Positions 8,029 to 17,875 are shown, numbered from the stretch's first letter. The stretch: 64,000 nt of DNA from Pseudomonas sp. FP2335 (GCF_030687535.1 NZ_CP117437.1:2191501-2255500); one strand, 5' to 3'. Numbers and translations: made by a program. The notes: generated from the letters alone by a model not told the origin.

Positions 8029-9360
8029 TCAGCGCATATGCAAAATAATCGGGCTGCTGCTCGCCGGGTCGGTATGCCCACGCAGCTTGCCTACCGCCTG
8101 CGCATCCACCGGGCCACCGTTGTTGCCCCAGGTGCTGCGCATGTAGCTGAGCACTTCGGCAATTTCCTGATCCGACAGTTGTTCGCGAAAGGCCGGCATG
8201 CGGTAGGCGTCCGGCACGCCGGCGGCGACGACGCGTTGCGAGCCGTTGAGGGTGATGTTGATCGCCGAGGCGCTTTCCTTGGCGAGTGCCGAGGTGGCGC
8301 CGGCCAGGGGCGGCATCCATTCGGGCTGGCCCTTGCCGTCCAGGCCGTGGCAGGACGCGCAGCGGGTCGCATAGGTGTGGGCGCCGGGCGCGTTGCTGGC
8401 GGCCGCCGCCTGGTATTGCCACGGCGCGCCGTCACGCTGCGGGTCGCCGGGCAGCGACTTGAGGTAACGGGCGATGGCGGCCAGGTCGGCGTCTTGCATG
8501 AACTGGGTGGAGTTGTTGAACGCCTCGGTCATCGAGCCGTAGACCACCGCATGGGCGTTGCGCCCGGTCTTGAGGAATTGCACGATCTGCGCCTCGCTCC
8601 AGCGTCCCAACCCGCTGTTGGGGTCCTGGCGCAGGCTGGGGGCGTACCAGCCGTCGAGCAGGGCGCCGGCGAGGAAGGGCGCGCCGGACTCGTCCAGGGC
8701 CTTCTCGTTGAACGCCAGCCCTCGCGGGGTGTGGCAACTGCCGCAGTGGCCGGGGCCTTGCACGATATACGCGCCACGGTTCCACAGTTCGTCCTGCGCC
8801 GGTTTGGCCGCGTAGGGCGTGCTGGGGGCGAACACGCCGTTCCACAACGCGATGGGCCAGCGTAGGTTCAGCGGCCAGGGAATGTCGCTGGGGATGTTCG
8901 GCAGGTTGGCCGGTTGCACACCTGCCATGAAAAACGCGTACAGCGCCCGGATGTCGTCGTCGCTGAGCTTCACATAGGACGGGTAGGGCATCGCGGGGTA
9001 GAGCCGGCGCCCGTCCGGCGTCACGCCATGGCGCACTGCGCGGTCGAAGTCGGCCAGGGAGTAGTTGCCGATGCCGTTGTCGCGGTCCGGCGTGATGTTG
9101 GTGGCGTGGATCGCGCCCAGCGGCGTGGCCATCTCCAGGCCGCCGGCGAACGGCGCCTTGCCTGGCAGGCTGTGGCAGGCCACGCAGTCACTGAGCCGGG
9201 CGACGTATTCGCCGCGACTGACCAATGCGGCATCCACACTTTGTGTTTGCTCAAAGGGCGAAGCGGGCTGGCGGGTGACATACCAGGCCAGCACGGCGGC
9301 GGCGACCAGGCAGGGCAGCGCCAGCCAGCCTGCGGTTCTTGCGAATCGACGGTTGTTCAT
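8029..9360 (-). CDS. Triheme cytochrome c subunit of a molybdenum oxidoreductase
   Basis: A 443-residue membrane-anchored periplasmic cytochrome. An uncleaved or signal helix covers about residues 9-28. Three CxxCH heme sites follow, CVACH near 59-63, CGSCH near 207, and CASCH near 337, the pattern of alcohol/gluconate dehydrogenase-type cytochrome subunits. It lies 15 bases after the molybdopterin subunit in the same operon and should carry electrons from that enzyme to the respiratory chain. The family (AdhB-like) also serves PQQ and flavin dehydrogenases, but the neighbours here point to the xanthine-dehydrogenase-like partner. Confidence 0.9.
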   Translation of the reverse strand: MNNRRFARTAGWLALPCLVAAAVLAWYVTRQPASPFEQTQSVDAALVSRGEYVARLSDCVACHSLPGKAPFAGGLEMATPLGAIHATNITPDRDNGIGNYSLADFDRAVRHGVTPDGRRLYPAMPYPSYVKLSDDDIRALYAFFMAGVQPANLPNIPSDIPWPLNLRWPIALWNGVFAPSTPYAAKPAQDELWNRGAYIVQGPGHCGSCHTPRGLAFNEKALDESGAPFLAGALLDGWYAPSLRQDPNSGLGRWSEAQIVQFLKTGRNAHAVVYGSMTEAFNNSTQFMQDADLAAIARYLKSLPGDPQRDGAPWQYQAAAASNAPGAHTYATRCASCHGLDGKGQPEWMPPLAGATSALAKESASAINITLNGSQRVVAAGVPDAYRMPAFREQLSDQEIAEVLSYMRSTWGNNGGPVDAQAVGKLRGHTDPASSSPIILHMR

Positions 9361-9375
9361 GGGCGGTTCCTGGCG

Positions 9376-11592
9376 TTAGCTGAAGGTGTGGCGACTCAGG
9401 GGCAGGCTGCGGATGCGCTGGCCGGTCAACTGCGCCACCGCATTGGCCACGGCCGGCGCGACGGCGGGCAGCGGCGGTTCGCCGATGCCGCCCATCTTTT
9501 CGCCGCTCTCGACAATCCGCACATGCACCCGCGCCATCCGCGACGGCGGCAGGATCGGGTACAGGTCGTAATTGCGTGCCCGCGGCTTGCCGTCGACGAA
9601 CACTGCTTCCTCCAGCAGCGTCTGGGACAAGCCCAACGCCACCGCGCCATTCACCTGGGCTTCGACAATCGCCGGGTTGACGATGCTGCCCGGGTCAATT
9701 GCTTCCCAGATGTCATGCACCTTGACCTGGCCGTGTTCAATCGACACCTCGGCGATCACCGCCGCATGGGAGCCGAACGGCGAGGCCATGGCCACGCCCC
9801 GCGCACGGCGGCTGCCGTCCTCGGCGGTGAACGGCCCGCGTTTCCAACCGCCGGACAACTCGCCCACCGCTTGCAGCAGGGTGGTCAGCCGTGGGTTGTC
9901 ACGCAGCAGGTGCAGGCGCAACTCGTAAGGATCGTGGCCGCCCTTGTCCGCCAACTCGTCGAGGAACGCTTCGTAGAAAAAGTCATTCAGCGAATTGCCC
10001 ACCGAACGCCAATAACCCAGCATCGCCGGGCCTTTGACGTAGATCTGCGCGATGCGTTTATTGGGGATCGCATAGGATTTTCCCGACAATCCTTCCAGGG
10101 CCGTGGGGTCGAGTTTGGCCCCCTGTTTACCGGCGATCGCTTCCGTTGGGCCTTCGGTGGCGCTGACCGCCTCGATGGCCACGGGAAAGCCTTTGTCATC
10201 CAGCGCGGCACGGAACTTGACCACCGCCACCGGGCGCAGCACGTCGCGCAGGAACTCTTCCTCGCGGCTCCAGATCAGCTTGATCGGGCGGCCGACCGCC
10301 TTGGCCAGCGCGATGGCCTGGGGATACGGGCTGGCCGAGTCATACAAGAAATGCCGGCCAAAAAAACCGCCCAGCAACGGCGAGTGCAGGTTGACCTGCG
10401 CCGGATCGAGACCCGCGCGCTTGGCGATGTCGGCGCGGAACATGTCCGGCGCCTGGTTGGGCAGCCAGATGTCCAGGGTGCCGTCGGGATTGAAGCGGGC
10501 GAGGGCAGAGGGCGGTTCCAGCTGGGCGTGGTTGACGTACTGGTTATGGTAGGTGGCTTCGACGCTGGTTTTGGCGCCTTTCAGCGCGGCGGCGACATCG
10601 CCTTCGTTTTCATCGTCACGCCCCGGGCCTTGCTGGGCCGCAAGCACATCGCGCCAGCCATCGCTGGAAAAGTCCGCGGGCATCACCCGAACGGTCGCGT
10701 CTGCACCAGCCTCTTGCCAGTCAACCTGGAGCGCCTCCACCGCACGCTTGGCATGCCACCAACGTTCGGCCACCACGGCGACGGCGCCGGGCAGTTGATG
10801 CACCGAGTGCACGCCCTTCATCGCTTCGACCTGCGCCTGATTGCGCAGGCTGCCCACCGTCATGCCCAGGCGCGGTGCGTGTTGCACCGCGGCGTGGAGC
10901 ATGCCGTCGACCTTGAGGTCGATGCTGTATTGCGCCTTGCCGGTGGATTTGTCGTAGGCATCGACGCGACGTACCGGCTTGCCGATCCAACGGAACTGGC
11001 TCGGGTCGCGTAGCTTGATGCCTGCCAGGTCGGGCACCGGCATGTCCAGGGCGCGTCCGGCCAACTCGCCGTAGCCCAGGGAACGCCCGGACGCCGCGTG
11101 TACCACGCGACCGGGTTGGGTGCTCAGTTCGGTCAGAGGCACGCCCAACTGCTCGGCGCCAGCCTGCAACAACATGGCCCGGGCCAGCGCGCCCAGGCGG
11201 CGCATGGTGGGGTAGCTCATACGCACCGACATGCTGCCGCCGGTGATGCGCATGCCGTTTTCCATCACCACGTAGGCCTCGCCCGGTGGTGCGGCCTCGA
11301 CGATGAAGGTCGCGGGGTCAGCGTCCAGTTCCTCTCCGACAATCTGCGCCATCGCCGTGTGCGTGCCTTGCCCGCCTTCCATGAAGGGGCTGAGCAATCG
11401 CACGCTACCGTCCGGGCGAATCTCCAGGAACGCCGGCACCTGGGTACCGCGTTCCGCCGTCGCGGCCTGCACCCTGGACGTACCCAGGGGCAAGCCGAAA
11501 CCGATCACCAGCGCACCCACCGCCGTACTCGCCAGAAAGCGCCGGCGCGACAGGTTCACCGGGCCATCGAATAGTTCATCGCGGGTATTCAT
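9376..11592 (-). CDS. Molybdopterin-binding subunit of xanthine dehydrogenase-family aldehyde oxidoreductase
   Basis: A 738-residue catalytic subunit resembling IorB of isoquinoline 1-oxidoreductase and related periplasmic aldehyde dehydrogenases. It begins with a twin-arginine signal (NLSRRRFLASTAVGALVIGF), so it is exported folded with its cofactor. The molybdenum-domain core is present, including GGFFGRHFLYD and the late GGIGEPPLPA glutamate motif. The start at 11592 overlaps the stop of the 2Fe-2S subunit as TGATG, which excludes an upstream extension of the frame. Substrate is not predictable; aromatic or aliphatic aldehydes and N-heterocycles are all possible. Confidence 0.9.
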   Translation of the reverse strand: MNTRDELFDGPVNLSRRRFLASTAVGALVIGFGLPLGTSRVQAATAERGTQVPAFLEIRPDGSVRLLSPFMEGGQGTHTAMAQIVGEELDADPATFIVEAAPPGEAYVVMENGMRITGGSMSVRMSYPTMRRLGALARAMLLQAGAEQLGVPLTELSTQPGRVVHAASGRSLGYGELAGRALDMPVPDLAGIKLRDPSQFRWIGKPVRRVDAYDKSTGKAQYSIDLKVDGMLHAAVQHAPRLGMTVGSLRNQAQVEAMKGVHSVHQLPGAVAVVAERWWHAKRAVEALQVDWQEAGADATVRVMPADFSSDGWRDVLAAQQGPGRDDENEGDVAAALKGAKTSVEATYHNQYVNHAQLEPPSALARFNPDGTLDIWLPNQAPDMFRADIAKRAGLDPAQVNLHSPLLGGFFGRHFLYDSASPYPQAIALAKAVGRPIKLIWSREEEFLRDVLRPVAVVKFRAALDDKGFPVAIEAVSATEGPTEAIAGKQGAKLDPTALEGLSGKSYAIPNKRIAQIYVKGPAMLGYWRSVGNSLNDFFYEAFLDELADKGGHDPYELRLHLLRDNPRLTTLLQAVGELSGGWKRGPFTAEDGSRRARGVAMASPFGSHAAVIAEVSIEHGQVKVHDIWEAIDPGSIVNPAIVEAQVNGAVALGLSQTLLEEAVFVDGKPRARNYDLYPILPPSRMARVHVRIVESGEKMGGIGEPPLPAVAPAVANAVAQLTGQRIRSLPLSRHTFS

Positions 11593-12047
11593 CAGGCGAG
11601 CTCCTGCTTGGCCAGGTCGTCGACCGCCGCATGAATCGCGTTGTAGGTGCCGCACCGGCACAGGTTGACCATCGCCGCGTCGATCTGCGCAGTGCTTGGC
11701 TTGGGGGTGTGCTTGAGCAGCGCGGTGGCCGCCATCACCTGCCCGGACTGGCAATACCCGCACTGCGCCACCTGATGCTCGACCCAGGCCGCGACCACGC
11801 GCTTGCCCACGGCATCGGCTTCAATCGCCTCGATGGTAGTGATGTCACGCCCGACCACCCCGGCCACCGGGGTCACGCAACTGCGCACCACGTTGCCGTC
11901 CACCAGCACCGAACAGGCGCCGCACTGGGCCAGGCCGCAGCCGTACTTGGTGCCGGTCAGGCCGAGGTCATCGCGGATTACCCACAGCAACGGGGTATCG
12001 GCATCCGCATCGACCTGATAGGTCGTCTGGTTGATTCGTAATTCCAT
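11592..12047 (-). CDS. 2Fe-2S subunit of the same molybdenum oxidoreductase
   Basis: A 151-residue iron-sulfur protein. The N-terminal plant-type ferredoxin cluster uses YGCGLAQCGACSVL and a later Cys (CxxxxCxxC...C, about residues 38-58). The C-terminal cluster uses CGYCQSG and CRCGTY. This is the standard small subunit of the IorA/xanthine dehydrogenase family and moves electrons from the molybdenum centre to the cytochrome. It is the first gene of the three-gene operon. Having no signal peptide, it is probably exported as a passenger on the twin-arginine signal of the large subunit. Confidence 0.92.
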   Translation of the reverse strand: MELRINQTTYQVDADADTPLLWVIRDDLGLTGTKYGCGLAQCGACSVLVDGNVVRSCVTPVAGVVGRDITTIEAIEADAVGKRVVAAWVEHQVAQCGYCQSGQVMAATALLKHTPKPSTAQIDAAMVNLCRCGTYNAIHAAVDDLAKQELA

Positions 12048-12201
12048 GGCTCACCTGCACGTCGACGGTAGGTGCGGCCTTTATAGGATCGGGAATGCGC
12101 TGGCCGCTTAGTGTCGAACTCTAGACCACCACGCAAGGGGCATGTGCCCGGCCGTCGTCAAATCCAGAGGATCAGGCAAGCATTCGCGAGGATTGTGCCA
12201 G

Positions 12202-12957
12202 TTAGACGATGTCGTCAATCAGGATATGGTGCTGCCCCCGGCTACAGCGTTCGATGCGCGCCTGAACCTTGTACACCGTGCGTAGCATGGCTTCATTGAT
12301 CACCTCATGACTCGGCCCGCTGGCCTGGGCCGTGCCGTCGGCGATCACCAGCACCTGGTCGGCGAAGCGCAGCGCCTGGTTGAGGTCGTGCAGGGCGATA
12401 AACACGATCACCTGGCGCTGGCGGGCGAGGGCGCGCATAAAGCCCAGCACCTGCACCTGGCGATGCATGTCGAGGGCGCTGGTGGGCTCGTCCATCAGCA
12501 GCACTTCGGGTTCGCGCACCAGGGTCTGGGCGATGGAGACTAGTTGCTGTTGGCCGCCGCTGAGTTCACCGAGGTTGCGAAAGGCCAGGTCGCGGATGCC
12601 CAGGGCGTCAAGCATCTCATCCACGAGCCGCAGTTCGTCATCGTGCACCGTCCAGCCCGGCGCGAGTTGCTTGCGCGCCAGCAGCACCGATTCGTACACC
12701 GTCAACCGGGCGCTGGCATTGAGGCCCTGGGGCATGTAGCTGATGCCCTGCACACCCTTGGTCGAACCTTGCAGGATCACCTTACCCGGCCCGTCGAGCA
12801 GCCCGGCGATGCGCTTGAACAGGGTGGATTTACCGGCAGCGTTGGGGCCGACCACGGCGACCACCTGGCCGCCGACAAAGCGTGCGGTACTGACGCCGCT
12901 GATGATGGTGCGTGGTCCGTAGCAGGCGCCCAAGTCGTCCAGCTGAATACTTACCAT
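12202..12957 (-). CDS. Siderophore ABC transporter ATP-binding protein
   Basis: A 251-residue FepC/FhuC-type ATPase. Walker A is GPNAAGKST, the signature is LSGGQQQLVSI, and Walker B is VLLMDEPTSALD, followed by the switch histidine in ALHDLNQAL. The ATG at 12957 overlaps the last seven bases of the permease gene. It is the last gene of the receptor-linked iron cluster running from 19349 to 12202, and should energise uptake of the ferric siderophore brought in by the STN-type TonB receptor. Confidence 0.92.
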   Translation of the reverse strand: MVSIQLDDLGACYGPRTIISGVSTARFVGGQVVAVVGPNAAGKSTLFKRIAGLLDGPGKVILQGSTKGVQGISYMPQGLNASARLTVYESVLLARKQLAPGWTVHDDELRLVDEMLDALGIRDLAFRNLGELSGGQQQLVSIAQTLVREPEVLLMDEPTSALDMHRQVQVLGFMRALARQRQVIVFIALHDLNQALRFADQVLVIADGTAQASGPSHEVINEAMLRTVYKVQARIERCSRGQHHILIDDIV

Positions 12958-13979
12958 GAGTTTTTCTTCCCGCCGAGGATCAGGGAGATAAAGAACGGCA
13001 CGCCGATCAACGAGGTGACCACGCCAATCGGGAAAATCGCGCCGGGGATCAGGGTCTTGCTCACCACCGAGCTGGCCGATAGGATCAGTGCGCCGGTCAG
13101 CAGCGAGGCGGGCAGGAAGAAGCGCTGGTCTTCGCCGATCAGCATGCGCGCGATGTGCGGACCGACCAGCCCGATAAAGCCGATGGTGCCGACAAACGCC
13201 ACCGGGAACGCGGCGAGCAGGCTGACCATGATCAGCGTCTGCAAGCGCAGGCTGCGCACGTTGATGCCGAAGCTGGCGGCCTTGTCGTCGCCCAGGCGCA
13301 ACGCGGTAAGGGCCCAGGCGCGCTTGGCGAAAATCGGCAGGGTGATCAGGATCACCAGGCAGATCACCCCCAACTTGGGCCAGGTGGCCTTGGTCAGGCT
13401 GCCCATGGTCCAGAACACCACGGCGGCCACCGCTTGTTCGGTGGCAAAAAATTGCACCAGCGCCAGCAGCGCATTGAACGTGAACACCAGCGCAATGCCC
13501 AGCAGCACGATGGTTTCGGCGCTCACGCCACGGCGCAGGCTGAGGAAGTGGATCAGCAGCGCGCAGAGCATGGCCATGATGAACGCGTTGAGCGGCACCA
13601 TGTACTGCGCCGCCAGCGGGAACAGCGCCACACCAAACGCCAGGCCCATGGCGGCGCCGAAACTGGCGGCGGCGGACAGGCCCAGGGTGAACGGGCTGGC
13701 CAGCGGGTTGTTGAGGATGGTCTGCATCTGCGCGCCAGCCAGGGACAGCGCGGCGCCCACGGCCACCGCCATCAGCGCGACGGGCAGGCGGATGTCCCAC
13801 ATCACCACGCGCACTTGCGGCGCGGCGGTGTCCGGGGCAAACAGTGCGCCGAGCACTTCACTGAGGCTGTAGCGCGCCGGCCCCAGGGCCAGGTCGAGCA
13901 ACACACTGCCCAACAACAGCACGGCCATGACGCAGAGGATCAGGCGTTTGCGCAGCACCAGCTGGCGGTAGGCGCTCAT
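12951..13979 (-). CDS. FecCD-family siderophore ABC permease
   Basis: A 342-residue permease of the BtuC/FecCD family with about ten helices. It has the characteristic GAQMQTILNNPLASPFTLGL motif near residue 90, slightly variant. The ATG at 13979 overlaps the binding-protein stop (ATGA). Only one permease gene is present, so the channel is probably a homodimer as in BtuC or HmuU, rather than a FepDG-style heterodimer. Confidence 0.92.
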   Translation of the reverse strand: MSAYRQLVLRKRLILCVMAVLLLGSVLLDLALGPARYSLSEVLGALFAPDTAAPQVRVVMWDIRLPVALMAVAVGAALSLAGAQMQTILNNPLASPFTLGLSAAASFGAAMGLAFGVALFPLAAQYMVPLNAFIMAMLCALLIHFLSLRRGVSAETIVLLGIALVFTFNALLALVQFFATEQAVAAVVFWTMGSLTKATWPKLGVICLVILITLPIFAKRAWALTALRLGDDKAASFGINVRSLRLQTLIMVSLLAAFPVAFVGTIGFIGLVGPHIARMLIGEDQRFFLPASLLTGALILSASSVVSKTLIPGAIFPIGVVTSLIGVPFFISLILGGKKNSW

Positions 13980-15112
13980 GGCTTGAGGCTCACGAAGTAG
14001 CCCGGCTCGTAGGGCACCGGCAGGAAGCGCTCGTGCAACTCGCGAAAGGCGGCCTCGGGATCGAGGTCGGCAAACAGCGTCGGGTGAAACCACTTGGCCA
14101 ACTGCTGGATCGCCACGAACTGGTAAGGGCTGTTGTAGAACTGGTGCCAGATCGCGTGGAACGCTTGCTGCTCCTGGGCCTTGATCCCGGCATAGGCCGG
14201 GCGGCCGGTGTACCACGCCAGTTTGCGCCGGGCCTCGGCCATGTCGGCCGCGGGGCCGACGCCGACCCAGTGCCCACCCGGCGCGAACGCCTCCCAGTTG
14301 GCGCTGGTGACGACCACCTGGGCCGGGTTGGCGACGATCACCTGCTCGGGATTCAACTGGCCGAAGGTGCTGGGAATAATGCCTTTGGCGATGTTGTTGC
14401 CGCCGGCCAGCTCGACGAACAGGCCGAAGTTTTCATTGCCGAAACTCAGGCAGCAATCGTCGGTGTAACCGCCGATACGCTCGATAAATACCGCAGGGCG
14501 CGGGGGCTGCTGCGCGGCGATCACGTCGGTGACACGGCGGATCTGCTTGTTGCGAAACGCGATAAATGCTTCGGCCTGCTGCTCTTTGCCGAACAACTGG
14601 CCAAACAGGCGCATGGTCGGCTCGGTGTTGGTCATGGGCTGGTTGCGAAAGTCCACGTACACCACCGGGATGCCCAGGGCGTCGAGTTTCTCGATGTAGC
14701 GCGCATCCTCGGTGGCGTGCTGCGCCTCGATATTGAGGATGATCACGTCGGGGCGCTGGGAGATGGCTTGTTCGATGTCGAAGGTGCCGTCTTCAAAGCC
14801 GCCGAAGGTGGGGATCTTGGCGATGGCGGGGAATTTGCGCAGGTAGGCGTTGTAGGTGTCCGGGTCGGACTGGATCAAGTCCTTGCGCCAGCCGACGATG
14901 CGTTCGATGGGGTTTTGCGTGTCCAGTGCGGCCACCAGGTACAGCTGGCGGCCTTCGCCGAGAATCACCCGCTGCACCGGCAGGTTGACCTTGACCTGGC
15001 GGCCGAGCAGATCGGTGACCGTGGTGGGGGTGGCAAACGCCGGCATGCCCAGCAACCCGGTGAACAACAGCGCCGCCAGGACGTGGCCGCATCGCACAAT
15101 CGAAAGCATCAT
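13976..15112 (-). CDS. Siderophore ABC transporter substrate-binding protein
   Basis: A 378-residue periplasmic binding protein with a Sec signal peptide (cleavage likely after GMPAFA). The body is the helical-backbone fold of iron-complex binding proteins: TVTDLLGRQVKVNLPVQRVI early and FDIEQAISQRPDVIILN in the first lobe. Start codons ATG ATG at 15112 follow an AAGGGC ribosome-binding site. It lies 17 bases after the TonB receptor gene and overlaps the permease gene, so receptor and importer form one operon. The ligand is not recognisable beyond a probable ferric siderophore. Confidence 0.9.
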   Translation of the reverse strand: MMLSIVRCGHVLAALLFTGLLGMPAFATPTTVTDLLGRQVKVNLPVQRVILGEGRQLYLVAALDTQNPIERIVGWRKDLIQSDPDTYNAYLRKFPAIAKIPTFGGFEDGTFDIEQAISQRPDVIILNIEAQHATEDARYIEKLDALGIPVVYVDFRNQPMTNTEPTMRLFGQLFGKEQQAEAFIAFRNKQIRRVTDVIAAQQPPRPAVFIERIGGYTDDCCLSFGNENFGLFVELAGGNNIAKGIIPSTFGQLNPEQVIVANPAQVVVTSANWEAFAPGGHWVGVGPAADMAEARRKLAWYTGRPAYAGIKAQEQQAFHAIWHQFYNSPYQFVAIQQLAKWFHPTLFADLDPEAAFRELHERFLPVPYEPGYFVSLKP

Positions 15113-15129
15113 GTAAGCCCTTGCAGGTA

Positions 15130-17484
15130 TCAGAAATCGACCGTGGCCGAGAGGAGGAGGGTGCGTGGCGAGGCCTGGGAGAACGCGCCGTAGGAGGCCA
15201 CGCCGGACCAGTACTGGCGGTCGAACAGGTTCTGCAGCGTGGCGCGGAATGTGGTCGGTCGCTCGGCGATGCGCGTGCTGTAGCGTACGCCGACATCGAT
15301 GCGGGTCCAGGGATCGAGGCGCTGGGTGTTGGCCTGGTCGACGTACTGGCTGGCGGTGTAGATCGCGCCGCCGGTCAACGTCAGCCCCTCGACTGTCGGC
15401 GTGTCCCATTCGGCCCACAGGTTGGCCTGCACCTCGGGCACGCCGACCGGGGTATTGCCACGGTTGGCGGCGATGCCGCTGCGGGTCAATTGCGCGTCCA
15501 GCAGGGTCACGCCACCGAGCAGGCGCGCGCCCTGGGCGACTTCGCCAAACACGCTCAATTCCAGGCCACGGTTGCGCTGTTCGCCCTGCACCGAAAAGCG
15601 CCCGGCGGCCAGTTCGCCGCTGGGTTTGTCGATCTGGAACAGCGCCAGGGTCGACATGAAGGTGCCGTAGTCGAGCTTGACCCCGACCTCATGCTGCGTG
15701 GACACGTAAGGCGCAAAGATCTCACCGGCGTTCGCCGCGTTGGACGGCGCCACATCGCCCTTGCTCAGGCCTTCGAGGTAGTTGTAGTAGAACGCCACGT
15801 GATCCCACGGCTTGAGCACGGCGCCGAACAGCGGCGTGGTCTTGCCATCGTCGTAGGCGCTGGTGACTGCGCCCGCGGTGTTGTAGTTGTTCGATTGGAT
15901 GCGCTGTTGGCGCAGGCCGACGGTGACCTGCACGCGCTGGTCCAATATCGACAAGGTGTCGGCGATGGCCACGCCGGTCAGCTCGGTGGCCGAGACTTTC
16001 GGCGCGTCCGGCTTGGGGATCGACGGCTTGGGGCGGTCGGTGGGGTGATAGATATTCGACAGCACCGAGGCGCCGGAAATGATCCCGCGTGACAGCTCGT
16101 CGCGATAACGGCTGGCCTGCACCACGCTGGTGTGGCTGACCGGCCCGGTGTCGAAGCGTACGCGGGCACCGGCGTCCACGGTGTAGCGCTGGACTTCGAA
16201 GCGGTAGTAACCGGGTGTGGAATCGGTGTCGCCGGCGGCGTTGATGATCTTCGGCGTCTGGTCGGACATACGCGCCACGGCGGATTTGCCGCCGCCGGCG
16301 TGGGCGAACAGAGTGAGGGCATCGTTGAGGTCATATTCGCCGCTGAGCAACGCGGATTTGTCGCGGGTGCGGGACCAGCCCCAGTCCTGGCTGACATTGG
16401 TGCGGCCGTTGGCCGCGTTGGGAATGTTCACGCCGGGGGTGATCAGGAACGGTCGGGAAGCGGCGTCGAACTCTTCTTCCTGGGAGATCAGGTCCAGGCT
16501 GCCGCGCAGGCGCTCGCCCTGGTAATCCAGGGACAGCGCACCGATGCCGACGTCGCGTGATTGCGCGTCGATCACCGTGTTGCCCTGCTGCACGCCGCCG
16601 TTCAGGCGCAGGCCGAAGCGGCGCTCGTCACCGAAGCGGCGGCTGATGTCGATGCGGTTGCCGATGTGGGCGTCCTGCGTGTAGCTGGCGGTGTAGCGGG
16701 TCAGGTCTTCGTCGAGGGAGCGCTTGGGCACCACATTGATCACGCCGCCCACCGCACTGTTGGGCGACATGCCGTAGAGCAGGGCGCCGGGGCCCTTGAC
16801 CACTTCGATGCGCTCGGCGTACTCGGTAAACACGCGATAGTTGGAGGCCACGCCGTAGACGCCGTCGAAGGCCAGTTCGCCGAGGTTGCCTTCGCCCACC
16901 GGGAAGCCGCGGATGAAAAACGAATCGACAATGCCGCCGGTCTGCCCGGTGGAGCGCACCGAAGAGTCGCGTTCCAGCAGATCGCCGACGGTGGTGGCCT
17001 GCTGGTCCTTGATCAGCGACGCGGTGTAGGTGCTGACGCTGAAGGGCGCGTCCATTACGTCGCGGTTGCCGAGCATGCCCAGGCGCCCGCCGACCGCGAC
17101 CTGGCCGCCGGAATAGGCTGGCGGCAGGCTGTCGCTGCGTTGTGCCGTGCCGCTGACGGTGGTTTCCGACAGGGTGACCCGGCGTAGTGCCAGGGTGTAG
17201 CTGCCGTCTGCGCGCAAGACCATTTCCAGGCCGCTGCCGGCGAGCAGGCGGGTGACGGCCTCCTCGGTCGAATAGGTGCCGGATAGGCCGGGGCTGGTCA
17301 GTCCGTCGGTGAGCGCCGGCAGGAACGACAGCGCGATGCCGGCGTCCACGGCGAAGTTCGACAGCGTGGCGCCGAGGGGGCCGGGGGTGATCTGGTAGGC
17401 ACGCATTGTCACCCCATCCAACTGCGCGGCCATGGCGGCGCTGGTGAGGGCCAGGCTGAGCAGTGCGCTGCGGATCACGAGCAT
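15130..17484 (-). CDS. TonB-dependent siderophore receptor with STN signalling domain
   Basis: A 784-residue outer-membrane receptor. After a signal peptide (about residues 1-19) comes an STN domain (about 22-100), the module that touches an anti-sigma factor. Plug and beta-barrel follow, ending in the aromatic C-terminus TVDF. The sigma and anti-sigma genes lie directly upstream, so ligand binding should induce this operon as in FecA/FpvA systems. The start at 17484 (MLVIRSALL) places the signal peptide at the true N-terminus; the longer frame adds non-signal residues. It is closely similar along its length to the receptor at 20666-22831, which lacks the STN domain. Confidence 0.93.
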   Translation of the reverse strand: MLVIRSALLSLALTSAAMAAQLDGVTMRAYQITPGPLGATLSNFAVDAGIALSFLPALTDGLTSPGLSGTYSTEEAVTRLLAGSGLEMVLRADGSYTLALRRVTLSETTVSGTAQRSDSLPPAYSGGQVAVGGRLGMLGNRDVMDAPFSVSTYTASLIKDQQATTVGDLLERDSSVRSTGQTGGIVDSFFIRGFPVGEGNLGELAFDGVYGVASNYRVFTEYAERIEVVKGPGALLYGMSPNSAVGGVINVVPKRSLDEDLTRYTASYTQDAHIGNRIDISRRFGDERRFGLRLNGGVQQGNTVIDAQSRDVGIGALSLDYQGERLRGSLDLISQEEEFDAASRPFLITPGVNIPNAANGRTNVSQDWGWSRTRDKSALLSGEYDLNDALTLFAHAGGGKSAVARMSDQTPKIINAAGDTDSTPGYYRFEVQRYTVDAGARVRFDTGPVSHTSVVQASRYRDELSRGIISGASVLSNIYHPTDRPKPSIPKPDAPKVSATELTGVAIADTLSILDQRVQVTVGLRQQRIQSNNYNTAGAVTSAYDDGKTTPLFGAVLKPWDHVAFYYNYLEGLSKGDVAPSNAANAGEIFAPYVSTQHEVGVKLDYGTFMSTLALFQIDKPSGELAAGRFSVQGEQRNRGLELSVFGEVAQGARLLGGVTLLDAQLTRSGIAANRGNTPVGVPEVQANLWAEWDTPTVEGLTLTGGAIYTASQYVDQANTQRLDPWTRIDVGVRYSTRIAERPTTFRATLQNLFDRQYWSGVASYGAFSQASPRTLLLSATVDF

Positions 17485-17614
17485 GGATGGGGGGCCTGTG
17501 GGTTGGAGTGGGGTTTGATGTGTTTGCCAGTTGAGATTGGGAAAAGTATCAGGGTGGCAGGGGTTTATTTTTGGTGTACGTATCCATTCGGGCGGGTTGA
17601 ACGGGGTCAAAACT

Positions 17615-17702
17615 GTGGGAGCGGGCTTGCTCGCGAATGCGGTGGATCAGCCGATGAATGAGTTGGCTGATACGCCGCATTCGCGAGCAAGCCCGCTCCC
17701 AC
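17615..17702. repeat. REPIN (inverted REP pair)
   Basis: Arms GTGGGAGCGGGCTTGCTCGC and its inverse flank a short centre; both arms extend through GAATGCGG. It sits between the anti-sigma and receptor genes. The same sequence variety recurs at 46836-46923. Confidence 0.9.
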
Positions 17703-17754
17703 ATTTGGATCGCCATGTATCAGATGGAACTGTGGTTTGCTCTTGCTCTGGCTT

Positions 17755-17875
17755 TTGATCTTAGGCACACCGAGCCCAGGCCAGGCGCCGAGTGTTGGGG
17801 CGAGGACCTGTTGGTTACTTTCGGACCTTTCCAAAAGTGACCCGCTGTAAGAGCGGAACCCTAAGCCGCCGACAA
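17755..17875. repeat. Probable recurrent Pseudomonas intergenic element
   Basis: This stretch contains GGTTACTTTCGGACCTTTCC, then AAAAGTGACCCGCTGTAAGA and GCGGAACCC. I recall near-identical text in many Pseudomonas intergenic regions, but I cannot search for it. It overlaps the last codons of the anti-sigma gene. With the REPIN it fills the unusually long 376-base gap between two genes normally close together. Confidence 0.4.

Noticed and set aside
8914..11013. A 699-codon frame opposite the molybdenum oxidoreductase
   Set aside because: Composition-driven shadow; the minus strand encodes recognisable cofactor motifs through the whole interval.
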